Shown here: in pieces, positions 42,601-50,698 of the stretch
Layout: the number at the start of each line of letters is the position of its first letter
Numbering within the stretch: the stretch's first letter is position 1
Source: Alphaproteobacteria bacterium
Lineage (GTDB): Bacteria; Pseudomonadota; Alphaproteobacteria; Rickettsiales; UBA3002
Length of the DNA stretch: 61,279 nucleotides
Assembly (NCBI GenBank): GCA_022841525.1
Contig: JALHRI010000001.1
Location: 3,916 to 65,194, forward strand
Direction of reading: 5' to 3'
Translations under genes and position numbers: made by a program
Notes under the pieces: model-generated
Told to the model about the DNA's origin: nothing
What the model saw: the letters and a program-made list of their open reading frames with translations, nothing else
Database searches by the model: none

Positions 42601-43064
42601 CGCAGATCGAGGCGTTTGTGCGCGCAAGCGGCCTGTCTGATCACGATGGGAAGCTGGCACTTACCATGACGATGCGGCTGATCGAAACCCCCGAGATGCG
42701 TGCACTCCTGATGCTGCCGCACCGCGCCGAGCAAGCCGTTGCCGCAAGCTCAGTCGCTGGCCCGTTCACCTACGGCGTGATGGATAGGCTCATCATCCGC
42801 GCGCATGACTGGCTGATGGTTGATTTCAAAACATCTACACGCGTACCGGCCGTGTCCTCGCCACCTCAGGCCTATGTCGCGCAGCTGGCATGGTACCGCC
42901 ATGTGCTGCAGCAAGCCTACCCCCATCAGCAGATTACGTGCGGATTATGGTGGGTGAGCGCGCCGCGACTGGACATCATCGAAGATTCAGCATTGAACGC
43001 GGCATTAGTTGAAATTACCAATAATTTAGCCGTGAATATCCCTGATAGGCTTGACGCTGCGTGA
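39666..43064 (+). CDS. addA: Double-strand break repair helicase-nuclease AddA
   Basis: A 1132-residue UvrD-type helicase with a C-terminal RecB-like nuclease. AHAGSGKTHALVRRV (P-loop at residues 21-25), LLLDEAQDTSPEQW, VGDTKQSIYSFQGA and ILTVHGAKGLEARW are helicase motifs Ia to V; HGLLSWW and WLMVDFKTSTRVP near residues 960-1065 form the nuclease centre, with Asp and Lys. It resects DNA ends with AddB for RecA loading. It starts at GTG 39666. The usual alphaproteobacterial partner addB is not upstream; rcdA stands there instead. trxA follows, as in other alphaproteobacteria. Confidence 0.93.
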   Translation: MNAQEYSENPAVSAWVMAHAGSGKTHALVRRVIALLLNGADPRSIWCVTYTTIAASEMLERTFEQLQTLAANHDDAALQKTLTSYLGYAATAAHVQLLREVALKISYPANALRCTTMHGLCQYILRIFALELGLSPTMHVLEEEAQADMLADACRHILSQALMPDHHASEAVQFILSALGSYAALEGLLSSMMQQRSAWLDLRRHRPDAKARAAFIYQACGATYGLSRAALLADIHAATPPEMQALAEHLRSGTKTDHAHAERIVAWLHATEHQHAARFDDYAAVFVTEKGEARKSIGGKHLQKTPPLASLAVREQARILRACDALSALACAQGSAHMATLFDMVEAAYGDAKRASGALDFDDMAFFVQQLFSSPESAGYVMQKLDQRVHHLLLDEAQDTSPEQWRILMAMVEEMFAASAGADGARSVFVVGDTKQSIYSFQGAAPWLLDQQRVYLEQLANVHRVPFVIRTLSEVRRSAPGILQLVDAVGEVAPIRRGWMEEAIAHRSYRKAAASRICWLPAFEDGEAAAREAYALPAHGEATSRGEHHLCEALAEHIATRLLADASLRPRDIMIIVRRRGRLVPALIRALSARGIAVAGTDRIKLSAHCIVQDIVALVDWCFQPEDDLALAHVLRSPIGGLSEDALCEIAHARVGSLWQALACNPQYHALATELQAYRAARHVPVYRFLSQLVDGYHHRDHYTARLGSDAAVILNELMDMACILEASGKGDVLSFAARMKQSNTEIKRPASAENSVRILTVHGAKGLEARWVILADMAEMPSTTKDRFFLLAHERAQVPLIAIGAHAARASAYTRAKAQRKSMLEDEYYRQFYVAITRARDELTFATARKTSYHDECWHALAQQVIQRLPGVETDDTGALIWRHTPDVSDAEQPEAKKAEPSPAALDEARLAHWQAVAAAGMPLQPQRQILSPSRLGGKDEEAPPHAEKMMDDAHDPRALGTVVHGLLSWWHDAVTRPQIEAFVRASGLSDHDGKLALTMTMRLIETPEMRALLMLPHRAEQAVAASSVAGPFTYGVMDRLIIRAHDWLMVDFKTSTRVPAVSSPPQAYVAQLAWYRHVLQQAYPHQQITCGLWWVSAPRLDIIEDSALNAALVEITNNLAVNIPDRLDAA

Positions 43065-43109
43065 ACATCGGCCTACGGTATGACTTTAACGTTTACTGAC
43101 GAGAATTTT

Positions 43110-43436
43110 ATGACCGCTAAACATGTTGCCGATAGCGAATTTGATACCACCGTTTTAGGATCGAAAGAGCCGATTCTGGTTGATTTCTGGGCCGAATGGT
43201 GTGGCCCCTGCAAGCAGCTTTCGCCAATTTTGGATGATGTGGCGAAAGAAATGTCCGGAAAGCTGACGGTGGCGAAAGTCAACATTGACGACAATCCCGA
43301 ATCGCCGCAAAAATACGGCGTGCGCGGCATCCCAACCATGATCGTGTTCAAAGAAGGCAAGCCGATTGCTACCAAAGTCGGTGCAATGCCAAAAAGCGCA
43401 CTGGTTGAGTGGCTGAATTCAGTAGTCGCCGCGTAA
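43110..43436 (+). CDS. trxA: Thioredoxin
   Basis: A 108-residue thioredoxin with the active site [14 protein letters not shown] near residue 32, the central VNIDDNP and the cis-Pro in [14 protein letters not shown]. It reduces protein disulfides in the cytoplasm; no signal peptide. ATG 43110 ([11 protein letters not shown]) is chosen because it gives the normal length with a GACGAG ribosome site 6 bases upstream; ATG 43080 would add ten residues. It follows addA by 45 bases. Confidence 0.95.
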   Translation: MTAKHVADSEFDTTVLGSKEPILVDFWAEWCGPCKQLSPILDDVAKEMSGKLTVAKVNIDDNPESPQKYGVRGIPTMIVFKEGKPIATKVGAMPKSALVEWLNSVVAA

Positions 43437-43451
43437 GATTTACGCTAGGTA

Positions 43452-43472
43452 ACGGGCATGGATGATGCCCGT
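43452..43472 (+). promoter_or_regulatory. Hairpin enclosing the start codon of the glutamine-synthetase-like gene
   Basis: ACGGGCAT (43452-43459) and ATGCCCGT (43465-43472) are perfect inverted copies, giving an 8-bp stem and 5-base loop. The ATG at 43458 lies on the 5' arm and loop, and AGGT, the likely ribosome-binding site at 43447-43450, is just outside. The structure could lower translation or act as the 3' end of trxA. There is no T-run to support termination. Confidence 0.5.
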
Positions 43473-44270
43473 ATTTCAAGGCTTACTAACGCGCTTCACG
43501 AACGCTACGGCTTTCGTGCAATCAGCGCTGCCGAGCTTGAGCTTTACGTCACCATTCGTGGCGAGGCGGATGATTGGTGGGCTGTGCTGCATCATCACTG
43601 GCGTGCGCAACACGTGCCGCTTTTGCGCATTGAAAAAGAACGCGGCGATCATCAATACGAACTGGTGCTGGGGCTGAACTCGCCGCAAGGCACCGCAGAT
43701 GATTTGGCAAATCTCACGCGTGATATCGTTTCCCACGCCCACACCACCATGACAACGGCGAGTTTTGCCGCCAAGCCGTTTGATGATCAGCCGGCTAGCG
43801 GCCTGCATCTGCACGTGCATTTGGAAGATGGTAGTGGGGCAAATCTGTTCACCAAAGACGACGAGCACTTAAGCGAACCGCTGGCGTTTGCCCTGGGTGG
43901 GTTGATGGCGTGCATGCAACTGGCGTACAATCATTATTGCCCGCATCCGGAGGATGCGCAGCGCTTCGCCGATAGCGACCATGTGCCACGAAGTCTCTGT
44001 TGGGGGGTGAATAATCGCTATGCGGCGCTGCGTATCCCCACGACGCAAACCATGTACGACAAACATATCGAGCTGCGCGTGCCTTCGGCCAGCGCTAACC
44101 CTCACCACGCAATAGCGGCGATGCTGGCAAGCATGCTGGTTGGACTGGATTTACGACTATTACCCCCGCCGCAGGAATACGGTAAGCCGAAGGCGAGCTT
44201 TCTGAACGATCTTCAGAGCCATACGCCGGATGCGGCGATTATCACCGCGTTTCATGCCTTGATGGTGTAG
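43458..44270 (+). CDS. Compact glutamine-synthetase-like protein lacking the beta-grasp domain
   Basis: A 270-residue protein that aligns by eye to the catalytic domain of GlnA. AELELYV (Glu26, Glu28) matches the metal Glu129/131; Glu61 and Glu68 match Glu212/220 with the same spacing as the window's own GlnA; SGLHLHVHL (His117) matches His269; Arg169, Arg187 and Arg192 match Arg321/339/344; IELRVP (Glu205, Arg207) matches Glu357/Arg359. The N-terminal beta-grasp domain (source of Asp50) is absent, and the flap Glu327 is His175, so both ammonium-site carboxylates are missing. It may ligate glutamate or another acid to a different amine, or be a regulator. It lies after trxA and about 3 kb before glnB-glnA. 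Confidence 0.75.
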   Translation: MDDARISRLTNALHERYGFRAISAAELELYVTIRGEADDWWAVLHHHWRAQHVPLLRIEKERGDHQYELVLGLNSPQGTADDLANLTRDIVSHAHTTMTTASFAAKPFDDQPASGLHLHVHLEDGSGANLFTKDDEHLSEPLAFALGGLMACMQLAYNHYCPHPEDAQRFADSDHVPRSLCWGVNNRYAALRIPTTQTMYDKHIELRVPSASANPHHAIAAMLASMLVGLDLRLLPPPQEYGKPKASFLNDLQSHTPDAAIITAFHALMV

Positions 44271-44345
44271 CACTAAACATCGTCATCAAAATGTCATAGT
44301 AAACGACTAGTAAGCAAACTGTTCGCGCAAAGCTTAGGAGACGTT

Positions 44346-46376
44346 ATGACGAAAAATACGGATAATCCATTACTGCAAAGTGCTCAGATTCCTGCATTGG
44401 ATAAAATTCAGGCGGAGCATTTTCCTCAGGCCATGCAAGTGGCAATCGATGAAGCTCGAACTGCCATCGCGAACATTAGTGAAGCAGCAAGTGATCCAAC
44501 ATTCGAAAATACGGCGGTATCGTTAGATCAGGCATTGGTGAAAGTAAGGCGCATCAATCATATCCTCGATGTCTATACGAATGCGTTCACGAACGATGCA
44601 TTTAATCAAGCCGACGAGCAGACCCAGAAATTATATCAAGGCTTTTGTGCAGAGGTTTTTCAGAATGTACAGCTTGCCAGTCGTTTCCAGAATGTTCCAA
44701 TCCCCCCCGATGCACAAGACCGTCGCCTGCACGATTGGTTTCGTTTTCAGTTCGAGGCATATGGGTCAACGTTTAATGAAGAAGGGCAGGCGCGTGTTAA
44801 AGAGATTGATGATAAATTAATTACTCTTGCAAGCGCGTTCAAAAAAAACTTAGCACAAGATAGTGAGCGTCGCGCGCTGCTGATCACCGATGAACAGGAG
44901 CTTGAAGGACTTCATGAATCAGAAAAAAATAGTTTTTTACAAAACGCAGCAAATAACGGCCAGCAAGGATGGCGTATTGTTCCTGAACGTTTGATGGTGG
45001 ATGACATGCTAGGGCGTGCGGTCAATCCTGCTTTCAGAAAGAAGCTCTACGATGCTTTTGTGGGACTTTGCAGGCAGGAGCCGCATGATAACGAACCTAT
45101 TATCAAAGAAATGCTGACTCTCCGCCATGAGAGGGCAGGACTCATCGGCTATTCACACCATGCAGATTATGCGATTGCCCGCACGATGCCTGACAACGGG
45201 AAAGAAGTGGAAGCATGGTTACATCAAATTCTGCCTGCCGCACTAGAGCAGTATGAAGAAAGTATGCTCAAAATCAAAAACTTTGCACGCGCGCGCGGAG
45301 TAACAAACCTGCAAGTGCAGGATTTTCCTTATTGGGCTAACCAATATAAGCAACAATACTATCATTTTGATGAAGCTGAGCTGTCGCAGTATCTGCCGCT
45401 AGATGAGGCGTTGCAGGGTTTTTTCGATAAGGCATCTGCCATGTTTAATGTGCGCTTTGAGTGCAATCAGGATCGCCCCACCTATCATCCGGATGTGCAG
45501 GCATACGATGTGTTTGACTCAAACACAAACCAGTTGCTTGGTATCATGTATATTGACTTATTTGTGCGCCCGCAAAAGTCTGACGGCGCGTGGATGTCAA
45601 CTGTGCAAGGCGGAAACAACGATCAAGGCCAGCCGGCTATTGTTAGTATTAATGCTAATTTGCATAAGCCCTCTCAGGGCGAGAAGACGTTATTAAGCCT
45701 CGATCAGTTAGACACCCTGTTTCACGAAGGCGGGCATGCGCTGCATGGCTTGCTTGGCAATAGTTCGCGCCATGATGAATTGAAAGGGACGAGTGCGCAA
45801 GGCAGCGATTCGGTAGAATTCTATTCCAAATTAATGGAAAAAATTGCGCTCAGTCCTGAGTTTCTCAAGCGTATTGGCAGGCATGCACTCACGGGTGAAG
45901 CGATTCCTGATGAAATGTTGGCGCAATATAAGAAGTCGATAGATTTTTTATCTGAGCAGACGGTAATCCGCTCCATTGCCAACTCACTGCGGGACATCAA
46001 AGCACACAGCATGGATCCGAAAGATTATACAGATAGCGAGAGTTTCCAACGCTCAGTCGATCATAGAAGCCCAGTCCTTCCCTATGTTCGACCCTATGAT
46101 TTACCGAGATTCGGCCATCTTTTCTCGGATGCACTTTCAGACTATGCCGCAGGATATTACGGCTATTTATGGGCGGATTGCTTGGCGGATATCGCGATTG
46201 ATCAGTTAAACAATACAGCAGATACAGGTTTCATATCACGCTTGCGTGAGGCTTATGGGCAAGGATCGAGTTTGCCTCCGCATCACGTGTTTGAGACTTT
46301 GTTTGGCCATAAAGTCACGCCAGATATTCTGGCTTCTGCAGCGCTAGGGCAAATGGGTATCTGCCAGCGCGCCTAG
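44346..46376 (+). CDS. M3-family metallopeptidase (oligopeptidase A/Dcp-like)
   Basis: A 676-residue thimet-type peptidase, the usual length for PrlC/Dcp. The zinc site HEGGH is at residues 460-464 (in LFHEGGHALHGLLG) and the third ligand Glu in SDSVEFYSKLMEKI about 25 residues later; the N-terminal helical domain begins PALDKIQAEHFPQAM as in oligopeptidase A. It cleaves short peptides in the cytoplasm. AGGAG precedes the ATG. Its base composition and codon use look AT-richer than its neighbours, which may mean later acquisition. Whether it prefers dipeptidyl-carboxypeptidase or endopeptidase cleavage cannot be read from sequence. Confidence 0.9.
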   Translation: MTKNTDNPLLQSAQIPALDKIQAEHFPQAMQVAIDEARTAIANISEAASDPTFENTAVSLDQALVKVRRINHILDVYTNAFTNDAFNQADEQTQKLYQGFCAEVFQNVQLASRFQNVPIPPDAQDRRLHDWFRFQFEAYGSTFNEEGQARVKEIDDKLITLASAFKKNLAQDSERRALLITDEQELEGLHESEKNSFLQNAANNGQQGWRIVPERLMVDDMLGRAVNPAFRKKLYDAFVGLCRQEPHDNEPIIKEMLTLRHERAGLIGYSHHADYAIARTMPDNGKEVEAWLHQILPAALEQYEESMLKIKNFARARGVTNLQVQDFPYWANQYKQQYYHFDEAELSQYLPLDEALQGFFDKASAMFNVRFECNQDRPTYHPDVQAYDVFDSNTNQLLGIMYIDLFVRPQKSDGAWMSTVQGGNNDQGQPAIVSINANLHKPSQGEKTLLSLDQLDTLFHEGGHALHGLLGNSSRHDELKGTSAQGSDSVEFYSKLMEKIALSPEFLKRIGRHALTGEAIPDEMLAQYKKSIDFLSEQTVIRSIANSLRDIKAHSMDPKDYTDSESFQRSVDHRSPVLPYVRPYDLPRFGHLFSDALSDYAAGYYGYLWADCLADIAIDQLNNTADTGFISRLREAYGQGSSLPPHHVFETLFGHKVTPDILASAALGQMGICQRA

Positions 46377-46429
46377 TGTTTTCTTTCACGAGCTTGCTTA
46401 AAAATAGCACCGGCCTGATTAAAATTTAG

Positions 46430-46448
46430 GCGGCAGTGACCGCTTTTT
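46430..46448 (+). terminator. Putative weak rho-independent terminator of the M3 peptidase gene
   Basis: GCGG (46430-46433) and CCGC (46440-46443) pair across a 6-base loop and are followed by five T (46444-46448). The stem is short, so it is only a candidate. It lies 54 bases after the peptidase stop and about 80 bases before the sigma-54 promoter. Confidence 0.35.
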
Positions 46449-46529
46449 AGGCGCAGAAACTTCATGTGAATAATGAGGATAGCTATTAAACAGTACTAAA
46501 TTACCTCTGTTTTTAATTTTCTCATCGCT

Positions 46530-46544
46530 TGGCACAGGGATTGC
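46530..46544 (+). promoter_or_regulatory. Sigma-54 (RpoN) promoter of glnB-glnA
   Basis: TGGCAC (46530-46535), a 5-base spacer AGGGA and TTGC (46541-46544) match the -24/-12 sigma-54 consensus exactly. Transcription should begin about 12 bases downstream, near 46556, leaving a leader of about 33 bases to the glnB ATG. glnB-glnA is a standard NtrC/RpoN target. I did not find a clear NtrC palindrome upstream. Confidence 0.85.
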
Positions 46545-46577
46545 CTTACACAAGCGCAAATATTGATTGCACGTTGA

Positions 46578-46928
<351 letters not shown>

Positions 46929-46951
46929 CCGTCGATATTTAACCTTTAGGA

Positions 46952-48364
46952 GTGACTATGACCGCTGAGAACGTTTTTGAACTGATTAAAAAACACGATG
47001 TTGCCTTCGTCGATTTTCGTTTTACCGACCCGCGCGGCAAATGCCAGCACACCACCTACATTGCGGATCAGGTGAACAAAGGCACGTTTGAAGACGGCGT
47101 GATGTTCGATGGTTCCTCCATTTCCGGTTGGAAATCGATCAACGAATCGGACATGATTTTAATGCCCGATGCGACCACTGCCTTCCTTGATCCTTTCACC
47201 GCGCAGCCAACGCTGGCCATTTTCTGCGATGTCATCGAGCCATCCTCAGGGCAGCCTTATGGCCGCGATCCGCGCTCGGTTGCGCGCAAGGCGGAAGCGT
47301 ATCTGAAATATACCGGCATTGGCGATACAGCCTATTTCGGCCCTGAGCTTGAGTTTTTTATCTTCGATGACGTGCGCTTTGATCAAGGCATGTTCGGCGG
47401 ATTTTACGAGATTGATTCGGAAGAATCGCCTAACAATTCCGGCCGCCGCTATGAAGCGAACAATCTCGGCCACCGCCCGGGCGTGAAGGGAGGTTATTTC
47501 CCCGTACCGCCGGTCGATTCGGCGATGGATATGCGCGGCGAAATGCTTGCTACCCTGAAAGATGTCGGCATGGTGCCGGTGCTCCATCACCACGAGGTAG
47601 CACCCAGCCAGCACGAGCTTGGCTTCGAGTTTTCAAGCCTGGTGAGCACGGCAGATAACGTGCAAAAATACAAGTACGTCATTCAGAATGTCGCGCACAC
47701 CTACGGCAAAACGGCGACCTTTATGCCCAAGCCCATCGCTGGCGATAATGGCTCGGGCATGCACGTGCACCAGTCCATCTGGAAGGGCGGTAAGCCTTTG
47801 TTTGCGGGCAATGGCTATGCCGATTTATCCGAAACCTGCATGTACTATATTGGTGGCATTATTAAGCACGCCCGCGCCCTCAACGCGATTTGCAATGCCT
47901 CGACCAACAGCTACAAGCGCCTGGTGCCGGGCTATGAAGCGCCGGTGCTGCTGGCCTATTCGGCGCGCAACCGTTCAGCGTCGATCCGCATTCCGTATGT
48001 CGCAAGCCCCAAGGGCAAGCGCATCGAAACGCGTTTTCCGGATGCAACATCGAACCCCTATCTGTGCTTTGCAGCACTGTTGATGGCGGGTTTGGACGGG
48101 ATTGAAAATAAAATCCATCCCGGCGAAGCGGCGGATAAAAACCTGTATGATCTGCCGCCAGAAGAGCTCAAAAATGTGCCGCACGTCTCGCGTTCACTGC
48201 GCGAAGCGTTGGAGGCGCTCGATAAAGACCGCGCGTTTTTGAAAAAAGGCGACGTGTTCAACGACGATATGATCGATAGCTATATCGCCCTCAAACTCGA
48301 AGAGTGCGAGAAGTGGGAAATGGCGCCATCACCGGTGGAGTTTAAGCAGTACTATTCGGTGTAA
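46952..48364 (+). CDS. glnA: Glutamine synthetase type I
   Basis: A 470-residue GSI. The beta-grasp domain spans about residues 15-100 ([15 protein letters not shown]); FDGSSISGW is the Asp50 loop; GPELEFFIF (metal Glu pair), [44 protein letters not shown] and KRIETRFPD are all intact. NLYDLPPEE holds the Tyr adenylylated by GlnE, typical of the GSI-beta type. It makes glutamine from glutamate, ammonium and ATP. It is co-transcribed with glnB and gives a useful internal reference for the compact paralogue at 43458. TTTAGGAG precedes the ATG. Confidence 0.97.
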   Translation: MTMTAENVFELIKKHDVAFVDFRFTDPRGKCQHTTYIADQVNKGTFEDGVMFDGSSISGWKSINESDMILMPDATTAFLDPFTAQPTLAIFCDVIEPSSGQPYGRDPRSVARKAEAYLKYTGIGDTAYFGPELEFFIFDDVRFDQGMFGGFYEIDSEESPNNSGRRYEANNLGHRPGVKGGYFPVPPVDSAMDMRGEMLATLKDVGMVPVLHHHEVAPSQHELGFEFSSLVSTADNVQKYKYVIQNVAHTYGKTATFMPKPIAGDNGSGMHVHQSIWKGGKPLFAGNGYADLSETCMYYIGGIIKHARALNAICNASTNSYKRLVPGYEAPVLLAYSARNRSASIRIPYVASPKGKRIETRFPDATSNPYLCFAALLMAGLDGIENKIHPGEAADKNLYDLPPEELKNVPHVSRSLREALEALDKDRAFLKKGDVFNDDMIDSYIALKLEECEKWEMAPSPVEFKQYYSV

Positions 48365-48366
48365 AT

Positions 48367-48452
48367 GTCATTGCGAGCATCGCGAAGCAATCCAGAATTT
48401 CTGGCCAGAAGTTTTGGATCGCCACGGCGGCGTAAAGCCGCCTCGCGATGAC
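48367..48452. repeat. Palindromic intergenic repeat B
   Basis: GTCATTGCGAG (48367-48377) pairs with CTCGCGATGAC (48442-48452) with one wobble. Two inner hairpins are present: CCAGAA/TTCTGG around 48392-48404 and GGCGGC/GCCGCC around 48426-48442. The 86-base element fills the space between the glnA stop and the convergent ubiB stop at 48471, where it could also end transcription. It resembles the GTCATTGCGAG-type dispersed repeats known from many proteobacteria. Confidence 0.75.
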
Positions 48453-48470
48453 GGAGTATATGGCAAAATA

Positions 48471-49901
48471 CTAGCGATGCGTGTCTCGCCATTCACCCAA
48501 CAGCTCACGCAGTTCGCGCAGTACGGTCGGTGCCTCGCGCATCACGTTCACGGCTTCTTGCGCGTAAGCTCTCAGCCGCGCGCGTGGGCTTAAATGTTCC
48601 TTCGCCCAGGCGGTAATTAGCGGTTCGGAAAGCTGCCACATATTGACATCGGGCGTGAGGCCGCGCCCCACACCTTCGGCGGTGACCATGGTTTTTTGTA
48701 AGAGTAGCAGATGCGGCTGCACCTCCATTTCAAACGTATCGGCAATTAAAATCAGCTGACCAAGCAGTTTGCCGACTGAAATTTCATTAAGAGGTTTGTT
48801 CATAATCGGCCGTCCCACCGCCATGCAGGCTTGAGCAAATTGCCCGAGATCGACATGGCTTGGAATATAGCCAGCAGCGCGGTGCACACGCGCGACGCGC
48901 AAGTAATCTTCCTTCAAGAAACCATATAAAATCTCAGCCAAAACCAGCTGCGACTGGCGGTCAATACGCCCCATAATGCCGAAATCTACGGGCGCTAAGC
49001 GGCCATCGGGCAGTACGAATAAATTGCCTGGATGCATATCAGCGTGGAAAAATCCATCACGAAAAACCTGATTAAAAAACGCCTCCGCCGCGCGCTTGGT
49101 GATGGTGGAGGTGTCAAGTCCGGCGGCGCGCATGCCCTCGGCGTCAGAGGCGTGAAAGCCCCGAATGCGCTCAGTTGTCAGTACGCGCTTGTGCGAGAGT
49201 TCCCAGTGCACGCGTGGCACGTAAAAATCCGGGTCATGACGGGTATTGTGTTTCAGCTCTTCTGCTGCAGCGGCCTCAAAGCGTAAATCAAGCTCCGTAT
49301 GGATGCTGGCGGCGAAGGTTTCCACCACCTCGCGCGGTTTGAAGCGCTTGCGTAGAACTGGCCGCCTGCGCTCTACCACGCGTGCAATCCAGCGCATGAG
49401 CGTGATGTCTTTTTCGAGCGCCGCCTCGATATTCGGGCGCAGTACTTTCACGGCTACTTCTTCGCCCGCTTGCGTGATGGCAAAATGCACCTGCGCGATG
49501 GAAGCCGCAGCGGTGGGCACATCGTCAAAACTGGCAAAGAGCGTGCCGATAGGCGCGCCCAGCTGCGCCTCAATTTCGTTGCGGGCAAGCGCGGTATCAA
49601 AGGGCGGCAAACGGTCTTGCAGGTGCGATAAATCTGTCGCGATGTCTTCGCCGACCAAATCCGCGCGGGTCGAGAGCGCCTGACCCACTTTGATAAAGCT
49701 GGGTCCCAGCGCTACCAGAGCGCGCGCCAAACGTTCGCCCGGGCGCGCAGCGTTGCCCGGTTTACGCACGCGCCGGCACATCCATAGTAGCAGCGGCGAT
49801 ACGCCGAGTGCCTCAAGGCCAAATAACGCGTCGTGGCGCGCCAGCGTCCAGCCGATGCTGAAAAGATGGGTGCTATGTTTGAGGGCGGTGAACATCACCA
49901 T
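48471..49901 (-). CDS. ubiB: UbiB-family atypical kinase
   Basis: A 476-residue ADCK/UbiB protein. The KxGQ segment (SFIKVGQALSTRADLVG) near residue 90, the Ala-rich nucleotide loop AAASIAQVHFA, the invariant Lys in EVAVKVLRP and the catalytic/metal residues in FHADMHPGNLFVLPDGRLAPVDFG are all present. It supports ubiquinone synthesis, probably by ATPase-driven access to membrane lipids. It follows ubiE on the minus strand with a 7-base overlap; ATG 49895 is an alternative start. Confidence 0.92.
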   Translation of the reverse strand: MVMFTALKHSTHLFSIGWTLARHDALFGLEALGVSPLLLWMCRRVRKPGNAARPGERLARALVALGPSFIKVGQALSTRADLVGEDIATDLSHLQDRLPPFDTALARNEIEAQLGAPIGTLFASFDDVPTAAASIAQVHFAITQAGEEVAVKVLRPNIEAALEKDITLMRWIARVVERRRPVLRKRFKPREVVETFAASIHTELDLRFEAAAAEELKHNTRHDPDFYVPRVHWELSHKRVLTTERIRGFHASDAEGMRAAGLDTSTITKRAAEAFFNQVFRDGFFHADMHPGNLFVLPDGRLAPVDFGIMGRIDRQSQLVLAEILYGFLKEDYLRVARVHRAAGYIPSHVDLGQFAQACMAVGRPIMNKPLNEISVGKLLGQLILIADTFEMEVQPHLLLLQKTMVTAEGVGRGLTPDVNMWQLSEPLITAWAKEHLSPRARLRAYAQEAVNVMREAPTVLRELRELLGEWRDTHR

Positions 49902-50653
49902 TTCCAGCCGGTATGAATGGCCACGACGCCGAGGCTCAGGCGTTCAAAACTGACGCGTTCAAAGCCGGCATGCTTCATGCGCAGTGCGAGATTTTCAGCT
50001 GCAGGAAACATGCGAATGGACTCCGCGAGATATTGATACGCGCTGCGGTTTCCTGCCAGTGCTGCCCCAAGGCGGGGGATGATATGAAACGAATACGCAT
50101 CGTAGAGCTGCTTGAGAATAGGGGTCGCCACGGGTGAAAATTCCAGACAGCGAAACTGGCCGCCGGGCTTAAGCACGCGGTAGGCTTCGCTCAGCGCGGC
50201 ATCGATATCCGTCACATTGCGCAGGCCAAAGGCGATGGTGTAGAGATCTTGCGTATGTGATGGAATCGGCAGTGCCATCGCATCACCGCAGATGTAACGA
50301 AGCGGCGCGCTGCAGGCGCGGTCAAATTGGCGGTTTTGGCCCTCGCGCAGCATGGCCTCGTTAATATCAAGCACCGTCACGCTGGCACCTGTTTTTTCGT
50401 GAAGCCGCACCGCGATATCGCCCGTGCCGCCGGCCACATCCAGCAGGTGCGATTCGGCGTTTAGGTGGTGCAGTTTTTCGGTAAACCGGTCTTTCCAGAT
50501 TCGGTGCAACCCCAGGCTCATCGCGTCGTTCATCAGGTCGTAGTGATGGGCGACACCGTTAAATACGCCGCGCACTTTACCCGCTTTTTCGTGCGTGGCG
50601 ACAGTTTCAAAGCCAAAATGGGTGGTGGAATGTTCGCGTCCGGTGCTTGTCAT
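49895..50653 (-). CDS. ubiE: Ubiquinone/menaquinone C-methyltransferase
   Basis: A 252-residue methyltransferase: MNDAMSLGLHRIWKDRF is the first UbiE signature, LLDVAGGTGDIAVRL the SAM loop, IAFGLRNVTDIDAAL and EAYRVLKPGGQFRCLEFSPV the second signature. It methylates C2 of the demethoxy-benzoquinone ring. Together with ubiB it shows ubiquinone-based respiration. It is divergent from mutM with 45 bases between starts, a conserved alphaproteobacterial junction. Confidence 0.94.
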   Translation of the reverse strand: MTSTGREHSTTHFGFETVATHEKAGKVRGVFNGVAHHYDLMNDAMSLGLHRIWKDRFTEKLHHLNAESHLLDVAGGTGDIAVRLHEKTGASVTVLDINEAMLREGQNRQFDRACSAPLRYICGDAMALPIPSHTQDLYTIAFGLRNVTDIDAALSEAYRVLKPGGQFRCLEFSPVATPILKQLYDAYSFHIIPRLGAALAGNRSAYQYLAESIRMFPAAENLALRMKHAGFERVSFERLSLGVVAIHTGWKW

Positions 50654-50698
50654 GGGGCAGGGACGTAGCGTAAAAGCCTAAAAAACGCGAGAGATTTT

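Noticed and set aside
42132-42734. 200-codon open frame antisense to addA
   Set aside because: It is a shadow of the high-GC addA coding sequence, rich in His/Arg/Cys as such shadows are, without a start signal.
46377-46529. NtrC binding sites upstream of the sigma-54 promoter
   Set aside because: Only half-site-like GCACC was seen; no inverted TGCACC...GGTGCA pair could be supported.
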